A stretch of DNA of 36,662 nt from Streptomyces sp. Ru73 (GTDB taxonomy: Bacteria; Actinomycetota; Actinomycetes; Streptomycetales; Streptomycetaceae): the NCBI RefSeq assembly GCF_002920575.1, contig NZ_PQSQ01000082.1, positions 1-36,662 on the forward strand. Direction: 5' to 3'. This document shows positions 1-6,755 of this stretch, in pieces. The first letter of the stretch is position 1. Each line of letters opens with the position of its first letter. Below the pieces are notes generated by a model that made no database searches, was not told the DNA's origin, and was given only the letters and a program-made list of their open reading frames with translations. A program made the position numbers and the translations under genes.

Positions 1-1020
1 ATCGCCTTCACCTCCGGCACCACCGGACGCCCCAAGGGCTGCATGCACTTCCACCGGGACGTGCTCGCCATCGCCGACACCTTCTCGGCCCACGTGCTGC
101 GCCCCGAGCCCGACGACGTCTTCGCCGGCACCCCGCCGCTCGGCTTCACCTTCGGCCTCGGCGGCCTGGTGGTCTTCCCGCTCCGCGCCGGCGCCTGCAC
201 CCTGCTCACCGAGGCGGGCGGCCCCCGCGGCCTGCTCCGGCACATCGCCGACCACCGGGTCTCGGTCCTCTTCACCGCGCCCACCGCCTACCGCGCGATG
301 CTGCCCGAACTGGACCGGCACGACGTCTCCTCGCTGCGCCGCTGCGTCTCCGCTGGCGAGAACCTGCCCGCCGCCACCTGGCACGCCTGGCACGCCGCGA
401 CCGGCCTGCGGCTCATCAACGGCATCGGCGCCACGGAAATGCTGCACATCTTCCTCTCGGCCGCCGACGAGGCCGCCAGGCCCGGCACCACCGGGGTGCC
501 GGTGCCCGGGTACGAGGCACGGGTGGTGGACGCGGCGGGCGAGCCGGTGCCGGACGGCGAACCGGGACTGCTGGCCGTGCGCGGCCCGACCGGCTGCCGC
601 TACCTCGCCGACCCGCGCCAGCTGGAGTACGTGCGGAACGGCTGGAACCTCACCGGTGACACCTATGTGCGCGACGCCGACGGGTACTTCCGCTATGTGG
701 CACGCGCCGACGACATGATCATCTCGGCCGGGTACAACATCGCCGGGCCCGAGGTCGAGGAGGCCCTGCTGCGCCATCCGGCCGTGACCGAGGCGGCCGT
801 GGTGGGCCGGGCCGACGCGGAACGCGGACAGGTCGTGGTCGCCCATGTGGTGCTCGACGCGGGCCTCCCCCGTTCGGAGGAAACCGTCGCGGCGCTGCGG
901 GAGTTCACCAAGGCCGAGATCGCCCCGTACAAGTGCCCGCGCGAGATCGTCTTCCACGACGCGCTGCCCCGGACGCCGACCGGCAAGCTCCAGCGCTTCC
1001 GGCTCCGCGCGCCCCTTTAG
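1..1020 (+). CDS. Aryl-CoA ligase (benzoate/2-aminobenzoate-CoA ligase type), 5' end outside window
   Basis: This is the C-terminal part of an ANL-superfamily acyl-CoA synthetase; the frame is open from base 1, so the start lies to the left. The first codons give the phosphate-binding loop FTSGTTGRPKG, followed by NGIGATE (the A5-type motif), the hinge region TGDTYVRDADGYF, then ARADDMI and SAGYNI. The C-terminal catalytic lysine is in TPTGKLQRF near the end. The enzyme would use ATP to join an aromatic acid to coenzyme A. The PaaX-type regulator that follows after 9 bases, and the 2-aminobenzoyl-CoA monooxygenase-like fusion 7 kb to the right, point to benzoate, 2-aminobenzoate or salicylate as substrate. 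The exact acid is inferred and cannot be read from the sequence. Confidence 0.85.
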   Translation: MAFTSGTTGRPKGCMHFHRDVLAIADTFSAHVLRPEPDDVFAGTPPLGFTFGLGGLVVFPLRAGACTLLTEAGGPRGLLRHIADHRVSVLFTAPTAYRAMLPELDRHDVSSLRRCVSAGENLPAATWHAWHAATGLRLINGIGATEMLHIFLSAADEAARPGTTGVPVPGYEARVVDAAGEPVPDGEPGLLAVRGPTGCRYLADPRQLEYVRNGWNLTGDTYVRDADGYFRYVARADDMIISAGYNIAGPEVEEALLRHPAVTEAAVVGRADAERGQVVVAHVVLDAGLPRSEETVAALREFTKAEIAPYKCPREIVFHDALPRTPTGKLQRFRLRAPL

Positions 1021-1029
1021 AGTGGCGGC

Positions 1030-1890
1030 GTGAGCGACCCGCAGCCGAGCCGCACCCCGCGGTCCCTGATCGTCACCTTCTACGGCGCCTACGGACGCGA
1101 CGCGAAGGGGGAACCCCTGGGTCCCGTGCCCGTGGCCGCGCTGATCACGCTGCTCGGCGTGGTGGGCGTGGACCCGCCGTCGGTGCGCTCCGCCGTGTCC
1201 CGGCTCAAGCGCCGCGGGCTCCTGGTGCCCGCGCGCACGCCCGCGGGCGCCGCCGGGTACGCGCTGTCGGCGGACGCCCTGGAACTGCTGGCCGACGGCG
1301 ACCGGCGGATCTACGGACGGCCCACGCCCCGCGCGAGCGACGGCTGGGTGCTCGCGGTGTTCTCCGTGCCCGAGGAGGAGCGGCACAAGCGGCACCTGCT
1401 GCGCTCCCGGCTGGCCCGGCTCGGCTTCGGTACCGCGGCGCCGGGCGTGTGGATCGCCCCGGGCCACCTCTACGAGGAGACCCGGCACGTGCTGCGGCGC
1501 CTGCAACTGGACCCGTACGTGGACCTCTTCACCGGCGCGCACGCCGGGTTCGCGCCGACCGCTGAGGCCGTGGCCCGCTGGTGGGACCTGCCCGCGCTGG
1601 CCGCCGGGCACCGCGCGTTCCTCGACGCGCACGAGCCGGTACTGGGCCGCTGGAGCCGCCGGCGCGGCACGGACCCTAAGGCCGCGTACCACGACTACCT
1701 GATGGCCCTGGACGCCTGGCGCCGCCTCCCGTACGCCGACCCCGGCCTGCCCGCAGCCCTGCTGCCCGCCGACTGGCCGGGCGGCCGGGCCGCGGCGGTC
1801 TTCGGCCGACTGCACCGCCGACTGCACGCGGCAGGCGCGGAGTTCGCCCAGGAGGTCCTGGGCGAACGGAGCACATCGGGCACGGGCTGA
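1030..1890 (+). CDS. PaaX-family transcriptional repressor
   Basis: This 286-residue protein fits the PaaX family, whose members are repressors responding to aryl-CoA thioesters. The N-terminal winged-helix region contains RSLIVTFYGAYGR and VRSAVSRLKRRGLL at about residues 55-70. The middle part (VLAVFSVPEEERHKR, then LRSRLARLGFG and APGVWIAP) is the PaaX ferredoxin-like core, and the C-terminus has the family's alpha-helical domain. The GTG start at 1030 lies 9 bases after the ligase stop, with a weak GAGTGG ribosome site, so the two genes are probably one transcript. By family analogy the regulator would be relieved by the CoA thioester made by the ligase; that link is inference. Its stop codon is the first three bases of a 25-bp tandem repeat. 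Confidence 0.85.
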   Translation: MSDPQPSRTPRSLIVTFYGAYGRDAKGEPLGPVPVAALITLLGVVGVDPPSVRSAVSRLKRRGLLVPARTPAGAAGYALSADALELLADGDRRIYGRPTPRASDGWVLAVFSVPEEERHKRHLLRSRLARLGFGTAAPGVWIAPGHLYEETRHVLRRLQLDPYVDLFTGAHAGFAPTAEAVARWWDLPALAAGHRAFLDAHEPVLGRWSRRRGTDPKAAYHDYLMALDAWRRLPYADPGLPAALLPADWPGGRAAAVFGRLHRRLHAAGAEFAQEVLGERSTSGTG

Positions 1891-2011
1891 GCGGGGTGCG
1901 TCGGGCAGGCGCTGAGCGGGGTATGTGGGGCAGTCGCTGAGCGGGTACGTCGGGCATCTGTTGAGCGGGGTACGTCGGGCATCTGTTGAGCGGGGTACGT
2001 CGGGCATCTGC
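1888..2011 (+). repeat. Five tandem copies of a 25-bp repeat
   Basis: Copies begin at 1888, 1913, 1938, 1962 and 1987. The core is TGAGCGGGGTACGTCGGGC followed by six more bases. The third copy lacks one G and is 24 bp; the last two are identical except for the final base. The repeat starts exactly at the TGA of the PaaX gene. Because 25 is not a multiple of three, it does not look like coding expansion. Confidence 0.9.
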
Positions 2012-2418
2012 TGAGGCGGAATCGATGGCGGCCCGATCGGTCGGGCAGGCCGCGGTCTCGTCGTGGCCGCTGACGCCGCGGCCCACCGGTCACTGATGCC
2101 AATGATCCTTTGCTGAGGGCGGCGACGGCGGGCGGGGCCGGGGCGCCCGCCGGGGCCGGGTGACGGGGCGCGGAGCGGCGCCCCTCCCCCGGGGCGTCGG
2201 GCGCATCGGGCGGCGTGCGGCGGGACGCCGTACGGCATGCGGCGTACCGCATGCGGCGGGACGTCGTGCGGACCGGGTCTTCTGGACGCGCGGGTCCGTG
2301 ACACGTGCCTCCTGGGCGCCGGTACGGCCGCAGGGGCGACGGCGCCGGCGCGGCACGGGGCCCGTCCGGCGGCGGGAGCGCGGCACCCCGGCGCGCGCTC
2401 CGTGCGGCGGCGCGCCAC
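2012..2418. other. Gene-free convergent junction with a hairpin
   Basis: I see no credible gene between the 25-bp repeats and the stop of the HAD gene. The stretch holds a perfect 8-bp inverted repeat, GCATGCGG-CGTA-CCGCATGC at 2235-2254, plus GC-rich low-complexity sequence. It separates two convergent genes, so the hairpin could be a bidirectional terminator, but no T-run follows it. Confidence 0.4.
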
Positions 2419-3183
2419 TCAGCGCATCCGCGGGTATCCCGCGGCCATCTCGACCGGGCGCGGGCGGGAGGCGGCCACCGCGGCGACCACGTCACGGAAG
2501 GAGCTGCACATCCGGGTGCCGGCCACCGCGGCCAGCTCACCGAAGCGGCCCACGCCGTAGGTGACGGCGATCGGGGCCATGTGGGCGGTGACGGCCATCC
2601 GCATGTCGCCGACGGTGTCGCCCACGTAGGCGCTCTCCCGCGGGGAGACGCCGAGCTGCGCGACGGCGCGCAGCGCCATCTCCGGGTGCGGCTTGCCGCG
2701 CCGCACCATGTCGTGGCAGATGACCGGGCCGACCAGGTCCCGGATGCCCATCACGTCCAGCAGCGCCTCCGCGCTGCGGGAGACCTTGGACGTGGCGACG
2801 GCCAGCTCGATGCCGTGCGCGCGCAGCGCCGACAGGCCCGCGGAGACCCCGGGGAAGAGCAGCCGCGGCCCCTCACGCAGCACTTCGTGGGCGAACAGTT
2901 CGCGGTAGCGACCCATCGCGGTGAGCACCGCCTCGTCCGTCTCGGGACGGCCGAGCAGCTGCCCGAACGCGGCCGGGGCCGGCTTGCCGACCGCGGCGGC
3001 GGCCTGCCGGGGCGTCACCCGGCGCCCCTGCTCGGCGACCACCTTCGACAGCAGCCGGCCGATGGCGGGCAGCGTGTCGGCGAGGGTGCCGTCCAGGTCG
3101 AACACGACAGCCCGGATCGGAACCGCACCGGCGCCCCGCGGCGCTCCCCCGATGCCTTCGCCGACGTCCGCTGAATCGCGCAT
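2419..3183 (-). CDS. HAD-superfamily phosphatase (phosphoglycolate phosphatase-like)
   Basis: This 254-residue protein has all four HAD motifs: VVFDLDGTLADT with nucleophile D29 and acid/base D31, VATSK (motif II), the lysine in RRGKPHPEM, and YVGDTVGDM (motif IV). A helical cap lies between motifs I and II, as in subclass IA. The ATG at 3183 has a GGAAAGG ribosome site about nine bases upstream. It would hydrolyse a small phosphorylated metabolite. It is divergent from a GBL-receptor-like gene, and related butenolide/furan signalling clusters (mmfP in the methylenomycin system) carry a HAD phosphatase that removes the phosphate left by the AfsA-type condensation. A role in signal synthesis is therefore a reasonable inference. 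A housekeeping phosphatase is the alternative. Confidence 0.8.
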   Translation of the reverse strand: MRDSADVGEGIGGAPRGAGAVPIRAVVFDLDGTLADTLPAIGRLLSKVVAEQGRRVTPRQAAAAVGKPAPAAFGQLLGRPETDEAVLTAMGRYRELFAHEVLREGPRLLFPGVSAGLSALRAHGIELAVATSKVSRSAEALLDVMGIRDLVGPVICHDMVRRGKPHPEMALRAVAQLGVSPRESAYVGDTVGDMRMAVTAHMAPIAVTYGVGRFGELAAVAGTRMCSSFRDVVAAVAASRPRPVEMAAGYPRMR

Positions 3184-3704
3184 TGCTCGAACCCTTTCCG
3201 ATGCGTTGACGGGCCGGCCGAGGCCTTGACCTCCACCCGGCCATGAGGGATTTCACCGATGGCATATGTGAATGCTGGAACGGTTCCGTTGATGCGCAAC
3301 GCCGCGGGGGCCTGGCGGGGAAGCGTCATTAACGGGTTTCATGGAGGCAACGCGTCCCGTTGCTCGCCTTTGCAGATTTAAAAACCGCCTGCGCTGTTTG
3401 TCAATGCGCTGAGCCACACCTCACACACAACGCGTACACGGCCGCAACGCCTGTGACGCCCGGGACGAGCCGCTGTCACGTACGTCACAGGGCGGAGATC
3501 GCGGGGGTACGGCTTCGGCCACACCTGCCCGGGCGGAGCGGCCGGTTACGGTGCCCGTTCGCACGGCGTCGTACCATTCTGAAACCGCATGGTTGGTTTT
3601 CTGCATAGTCTTTGACCATCGAACAACCGAGCCGTCGGCCTCTCGGCCGGCGAGTGACCGGCTCGACCGGTTCGGCGAGCCGGACGAGAGACAGGACGGA
3701 CACA
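3184..3704. other. Divergent 521-bp regulatory region
   Basis: No gene is credible here. This is the shared upstream region of the HAD phosphatase (left) and the first ArpA/ScbR-like gene (right). It is noticeably more AT-rich than its surroundings in parts, for example 3377-3386 (GATTTAAAAA) and 3597-3620. It contains one ARE-like site at 3580-3597, reported separately. Confidence 0.6.
3580..3597 (+). promoter_or_regulatory. ARE-like GBL-receptor site upstream of the first receptor gene
   Basis: The sequence TGAAACC-GCAT-GGTTGGT has the architecture of the strong ARE at 6676-6693: 7-bp arms and a 4-bp spacer. The left arm matches ACAAACC at 5 of 7 positions and the right arm matches GGTTTGT at 6 of 7. 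It lies 108 bp before the GTG of the ArpA/ScbR-like gene, close to a possible -10 (CATAGT, 3604-3609). Autoregulation or cross-regulation by the second receptor is inferred. Confidence 0.5.
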
Positions 3705-4421
3705 GTGCCCACGCAGCACCGCGCGATCCAGAGCCGCCAGGCGCTCATCCGCTCGGCCGCCCAGAGCTTCATCGACAAGGGCGTCTCCGCGTCCGGCATG
3801 GTCGACATCAGCCGGCGCGCGAGACTCAGCAAAGGCGCCCTCTACTTCCACTTCGAGTCCAAGGAAGAGCTGACGCTCGCCGTACGGGACGAGGCGCTCG
3901 GCGCACTGCGCGAGCTGGAGGACCAGCTGCTGCGCGCCCCCGACCCCGTACTGAGCGCCTCCCGCGAGTTCACGGTGGCCCTGCTGGACCGGGTGGACCG
4001 GGACGTCGTCGTCCGGGCCGGGCTGCAGATACGCCCGGAGACCGACCCCGAGCCCAGCGGCGCGCGGCTGCACCGGCGGTGGTGCGCGCTCTTCCAGGAG
4101 AAGGCCGCCGCCGACCGCGCCACGGGCCGGCTGCCGCTCGACACCGACCCGCAGCGGCTCGCGCGGGCGCTGACCACGATGGTGGTGGGCCTGCTGGAGC
4201 TCGGCCACGCCGACCGCACGTGGTGGAGCCGGGAGGCCGTGACGGACATGTGGCGGCAGCTGGTGCCGGCCGGGCGCGCGGTGCCCGCGGGCGCGGGCCG
4301 CACGTTACGCCCCGGCGCCCCCGCCGGACCGCGCACCGGCGCGGTACCGCAGCCCGCGCTCCGCGGCGCCGCCGTGCGCGACCCGGCAGCCTTCACGCCC
4401 CGCCGCACGCCGCCACGTTGA
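3705..4421 (+). CDS. ArpA/ScbR-like TetR-family regulator with a TTA codon
   Basis: This 238-residue protein is a TetR-family regulator of the GBL-receptor type. The helix-turn-helix lies at residues 8-55, with the hallmark LSKGALYFHFESKEEL. The start is the GTG at 3705 behind AGGACGGA. W126 in RLHRRWCALF aligns with the ligand-pocket tryptophan of ArpA-type receptors, so it may still bind a butyrolactone. The 50-residue Arg/Pro/Ala-rich C-terminal tail is longer than usual for the family. Codon 201 (4305-4307) is TTA, the leucine codon read only by the bldA tRNA in Streptomyces, so full-length protein may be made only when that tRNA is available. It may be a second receptor or a 'pseudo-receptor' partner of the regulator at 5934; the sequence does not decide. 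Confidence 0.85.
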   Translation: MPTQHRAIQSRQALIRSAAQSFIDKGVSASGMVDISRRARLSKGALYFHFESKEELTLAVRDEALGALRELEDQLLRAPDPVLSASREFTVALLDRVDRDVVVRAGLQIRPETDPEPSGARLHRRWCALFQEKAAADRATGRLPLDTDPQRLARALTTMVVGLLELGHADRTWWSREAVTDMWRQLVPAGRAVPAGAGRTLRPGAPAGPRTGAVPQPALRGAAVRDPAAFTPRRTPPR

Positions 4422-4670
4422 GCCGTACGCCTCTGAACTGATCCGCGGCCTCTGTCTCCGGGCCGGTCCGCGGCCTCCGCCTCCCGGCCGATGCGCTGCC
4501 TTCCGCCTGCCGCGTGCCCCTGGGCTCGCCCGTACACCTCACACATCCCCCACGGTGCGGCGGCCGTCGTCCGGCGACGGCCGCCGCTCCCGTGTGCCGG
4601 CGGGAAGCCCTGTCAGGGTGGGCTCCCGCCGGCTGCCGCCCGGCCCGCCCCCCGGCGGGCCGCGCGGAGT

Positions 4671-5696
4671 TCACAGTTCGACCAGCACCGCCCCGGTGTG
4701 GCCGCCCTCGACGAGTTCGCGCAGTGCCTGCGGCGCCTGGTCGAGGCCGCGCAGCCGGCTGTGCGCGAAGATCAGCGTCCCGTCGCGCAGCCCGCGCCCG
4801 AACTCCTCGGTCCACTCCGGCACCAGCTCCGGGTGATCGCGCACGGAGAAGCCGCGCAGCGCGACCCGCCGGGAGACGATCAGGCCGGCGTCCAGCTCGA
4901 CCGGCGCGGCGAGCCCGCCCCCGTCCCCGCCGCCGAGCTGCGCCGACAGCGCGCCCACCAGCGCGAACCGGGCGCCGGTGCGCGCCGATTCGAGCGCCGC
5001 GGCCAGCTGCTCGCCGGCCACGGTGTCCAGCAGGACGTCGATGCCGTTGGGCGCGGCGCGGCGCAGCTGCTCGCCGATGGGCCCGGCGCCGCGCAGCACG
5101 ACCTCGTCGTAGCCCAGCTCCTTGACCAGGTACTCGGCCTTGCGCGCTGAGCCGGTGGAACCGATGACCCGGCGGGCCCCCAGCCGCCGGGCGATCTGGC
5201 CCGCGAGGCTGCCGACCCCGCCGGCCGCGCCCGTGACGAACACGGTGTCGCCGGGGCGTACCTGCGCGATGTGCACCAGGGCGCCCCAGGCGGTGGCGCC
5301 CTGCGAGAGGTGCGCCGCCGGGTCGGGCAGCGCGTCCGGGTCGATGCGGCGGCACCGCGCCGCGTCCACCAGCGCGTACTCCCGCCAGCCGAGGTCGTGC
5401 CGGACGAGGTCGCCGGGCGCGAAGCCGCCGCCGGGCGCCTCGACCACCTCACCGATGGCCGCGCCCCACAGCGCGCGGCCCGGTACGAAGGACGGCATGG
5501 GCAGGTCGGCCGAGCCCATCATCGAGCGCATCGCCGCGGTGACGGCCATGATGCGGTTGCGTACCAGCACCGTGCCCGGGCCCGGCACCGGCAGCGGCGC
5601 GTCGGCCACCGCGAAGTGGTCCGGGGTCAGTGCGCCGTCGGCGCGTGCGGCGAGGCGGACTTCGCGGTGTGTGGCGGGGTGGGCGGGCGCGGCCAT
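4671..5696 (-). CDS. Zinc-free NADPH-dependent medium-chain reductase (enone/quinone reductase type)
   Basis: This 341-residue member of the MDR superfamily has the nucleotide-binding motif GAAGGVGS at 156-163, followed by GQIARRLGARRVIGSTGS. It has no zinc-ligand cysteine cluster, so it belongs with the quinone/alkenal double-bond reductases rather than the alcohol dehydrogenases. The ATG at 5696 was chosen for its AGGAG site eight bases upstream. The reading frame extends 46 codons further upstream but without family similarity. The gene sits between two ArpA/ScbR-like genes. In A-factor synthesis the AfsA product is a butenolide phosphate whose ring double bond is then reduced. An enzyme of this type could do that step here; this is an inference from position and chemistry. 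Confidence 0.85.
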   Translation of the reverse strand: MAAPAHPATHREVRLAARADGALTPDHFAVADAPLPVPGPGTVLVRNRIMAVTAAMRSMMGSADLPMPSFVPGRALWGAAIGEVVEAPGGGFAPGDLVRHDLGWREYALVDAARCRRIDPDALPDPAAHLSQGATAWGALVHIAQVRPGDTVFVTGAAGGVGSLAGQIARRLGARRVIGSTGSARKAEYLVKELGYDEVVLRGAGPIGEQLRRAAPNGIDVLLDTVAGEQLAAALESARTGARFALVGALSAQLGGGDGGGLAAPVELDAGLIVSRRVALRGFSVRDHPELVPEWTEEFGRGLRDGTLIFAHSRLRGLDQAPQALRELVEGGHTGAVLVEL

Positions 5697-5798
5697 GGGG
5701 GGAGGCTCCTGGGGGTCGAGGGCTGCCGGGGTGCACAACTCCCGTACGCACGCGCCGCGTCCGGGAGGGACGGCCGACCGCGGGTGACCGGTGCGACC

Positions 5799-5813
5799 GG
5801 AAAGAAGCTTTCC
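5799..5813. repeat. Short perfect inverted repeat in the divergent receptor/reductase region
   Basis: GGAAAG-AAG-CTTTCC is a 6-bp perfect dyad about 100 bp upstream of the reductase start and 120 bp upstream of the second receptor start. It could be an operator half or a hairpin. No matching site was seen elsewhere in the island. Confidence 0.35.
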
Positions 5814-5831
5814 CAAATCTCCACGACAGAT

Positions 5832-5849
5832 CAATACCGTCTGGTTGGA
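5832..5849 (+). promoter_or_regulatory. Weak ARE-like site upstream of the second receptor gene
   Basis: CAATACC-GTCT-GGTTGGA keeps the 7-4-7 layout and the inner ACC/GGT cores of an ARE, but matches the strong site at only about 9 of 14 arm positions. It overlaps the possible -35 of the downstream receptor gene. It could mediate autoregulation; support is moderate to weak. Confidence 0.35.
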
Positions 5850-5874
5850 TTATTGTTTGCAGCGTCAATAGAAT
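5845..5874 (+). promoter_or_regulatory. Probable promoter of the second receptor gene
   Basis: The -10 is TAGAAT (5869-5874), five of six bases to consensus. A weak -35, TTGGAT (5845-5850), lies 18 bp upstream and overlaps the weak ARE-like site. The predicted leader is about 55 bases. Confidence 0.4.
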
Positions 5875-5900
5875 TCGGCCAGATCCGCTGAAGGCGGACC

Positions 5901-5918
5901 ATGACCAGAAGGACATAA
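5901..5918 (+). CDS. Possible five-codon leader peptide MTRRT
   Basis: ATG-ACC-AGA-AGG-ACA-TAA lies in the leader of the second receptor gene behind an AAGGCGG ribosome-like site. It ends 15 bases before the receptor GTG and contains the tandem rare arginine codons AGA-AGG. It may be chance; no further support is available from one sequence. Confidence 0.2.
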   Translation: MTRRT

Positions 5919-5933
5919 CGGGGAGGACGGCCG

Positions 5934-6551
5934 GTGGCCAAGCAGGAACGGGCAGTGCGCACTCGACAGGCCGTCCTCGTGGCAGCGGCCGAGGTCATCG
6001 GAGAGCGCGGTTACGAAGCGGCCACCATCGCGGAGATCATCCAGCGCGCCCAGGTCACCAAGGGCGCCCTGTACTTCCACTTCCCGTCCAAGGACGCCCT
6101 GGCCCGCGCGGTGATCGCGGAACAGACCGAGATGCTGGTCCCGCCGCCGAGCGACAGCCGGGTGCAGGATGCGATCGACTTCAGTCACCGGGTGGCGCGG
6201 GCCCTGCGCACGGACCCGGTCCTGCAGGCCGGCACCCGGATCGCCGTGGAGACCACGTTCAGCTCCGAGCCGCTCGTGCCCTACCAGGACTGGATCAACA
6301 TCGCGACCGGCATGTTCGCCGAAGCCCGCGACCGGGGCGAGCTGCTGCCCGCGGTGAACCCCGCGAAGGCTGCGGAATTCTTTGTTTCCGCCTACATGGG
6401 CGTACAGCTCTTCTCGCTGGCCGCCAGCAACCGCGACGACCTGCACGAGCGGATCGTCCAGCTGTGGCGGCACGTCCTGCCGGGGCTGGCGTCGCCCGGC
6501 GCGATGAGCCACTTGGACCCCAACGGCCGCCTGGAGCAGAAAGCCGCCTGA
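5934..6551 (+). CDS. Gamma-butyrolactone receptor (ArpA/ScbR family)
   Basis: This 205-residue protein has the usual length for the family. The helix-turn-helix region (residues 8-52) contains the hallmark VTKGALYFHFPSKDAL. W120 in YQDWIN is at the position of the conserved ligand-pocket tryptophan of ArpA/CprB-type receptors, so real ligand binding is likely. The C-terminal domain has MGVQLFSLA and LWRHVLPG. The start is the GTG at 5934, seven bases after GGGAGGA. Such proteins are homodimeric repressors that leave their ARE sites when a butyrolactone binds. The nearest strong ARE is in the promoter of the afsA-like gene 125 bp downstream, making that gene the likely target. Confidence 0.92.
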   Translation: MAKQERAVRTRQAVLVAAAEVIGERGYEAATIAEIIQRAQVTKGALYFHFPSKDALARAVIAEQTEMLVPPPSDSRVQDAIDFSHRVARALRTDPVLQAGTRIAVETTFSSEPLVPYQDWINIATGMFAEARDRGELLPAVNPAKAAEFFVSAYMGVQLFSLAASNRDDLHERIVQLWRHVLPGLASPGAMSHLDPNGRLEQKAA

Positions 6552-6669
6552 TCGGATCACCTCTCCCACCCTGCTCCACGGCTGGTTTTCGCCCACCCGC
6601 CAAGCGCCGCCGAACCGCCCCCGTTACGTCACACGTATCACTTCTACCCAAAGATTCACCCTGAGCGGC

Positions 6670-6698
6670 TAGAAAACAAACCAGCCGGTTTGTATGTT
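6670..6698 (+). promoter_or_regulatory. Promoter of the afsA-like gene with embedded operator
   Basis: A possible -35, TAGAAA (6670-6675), and -10, TATGTT (6693-6698), are separated by exactly 17 bp. The ARE at 6676-6693 fills the spacer, so bound receptor would directly block RNA polymerase. The leader also has a palindrome GCGTCGACGC (6703-6712) and a hairpin GGGCGC/GCGCCC (6721-6737) just before the ribosome site. Confidence 0.55.
6676..6693 (+). promoter_or_regulatory. Autoregulatory element (ARE) for a GBL receptor
   Basis: ACAAACC-AGCC-GGTTTGT is a perfect 7-bp inverted repeat with a 4-bp spacer. It becomes a 9-bp repeat with one mismatch if the inner bases are counted. This matches the known form of AREs bound by ArpA/ScbR/BarA-type receptors. 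It lies 63 bp before the ATG of the afsA-like gene. Confidence 0.85.
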
Positions 6699-6755
6699 GG
6701 GCGCGTCGACGCACGTGTACGGGCGCGGCGAGCGCCCGCCAGGGAGGGAATCCGC

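Noticed and set aside
3377..3401. AAAAACC...TGTTTGT pair as another ARE
   Set aside because: The arms are separated by eight bases rather than four and only the outer bases resemble the motif.
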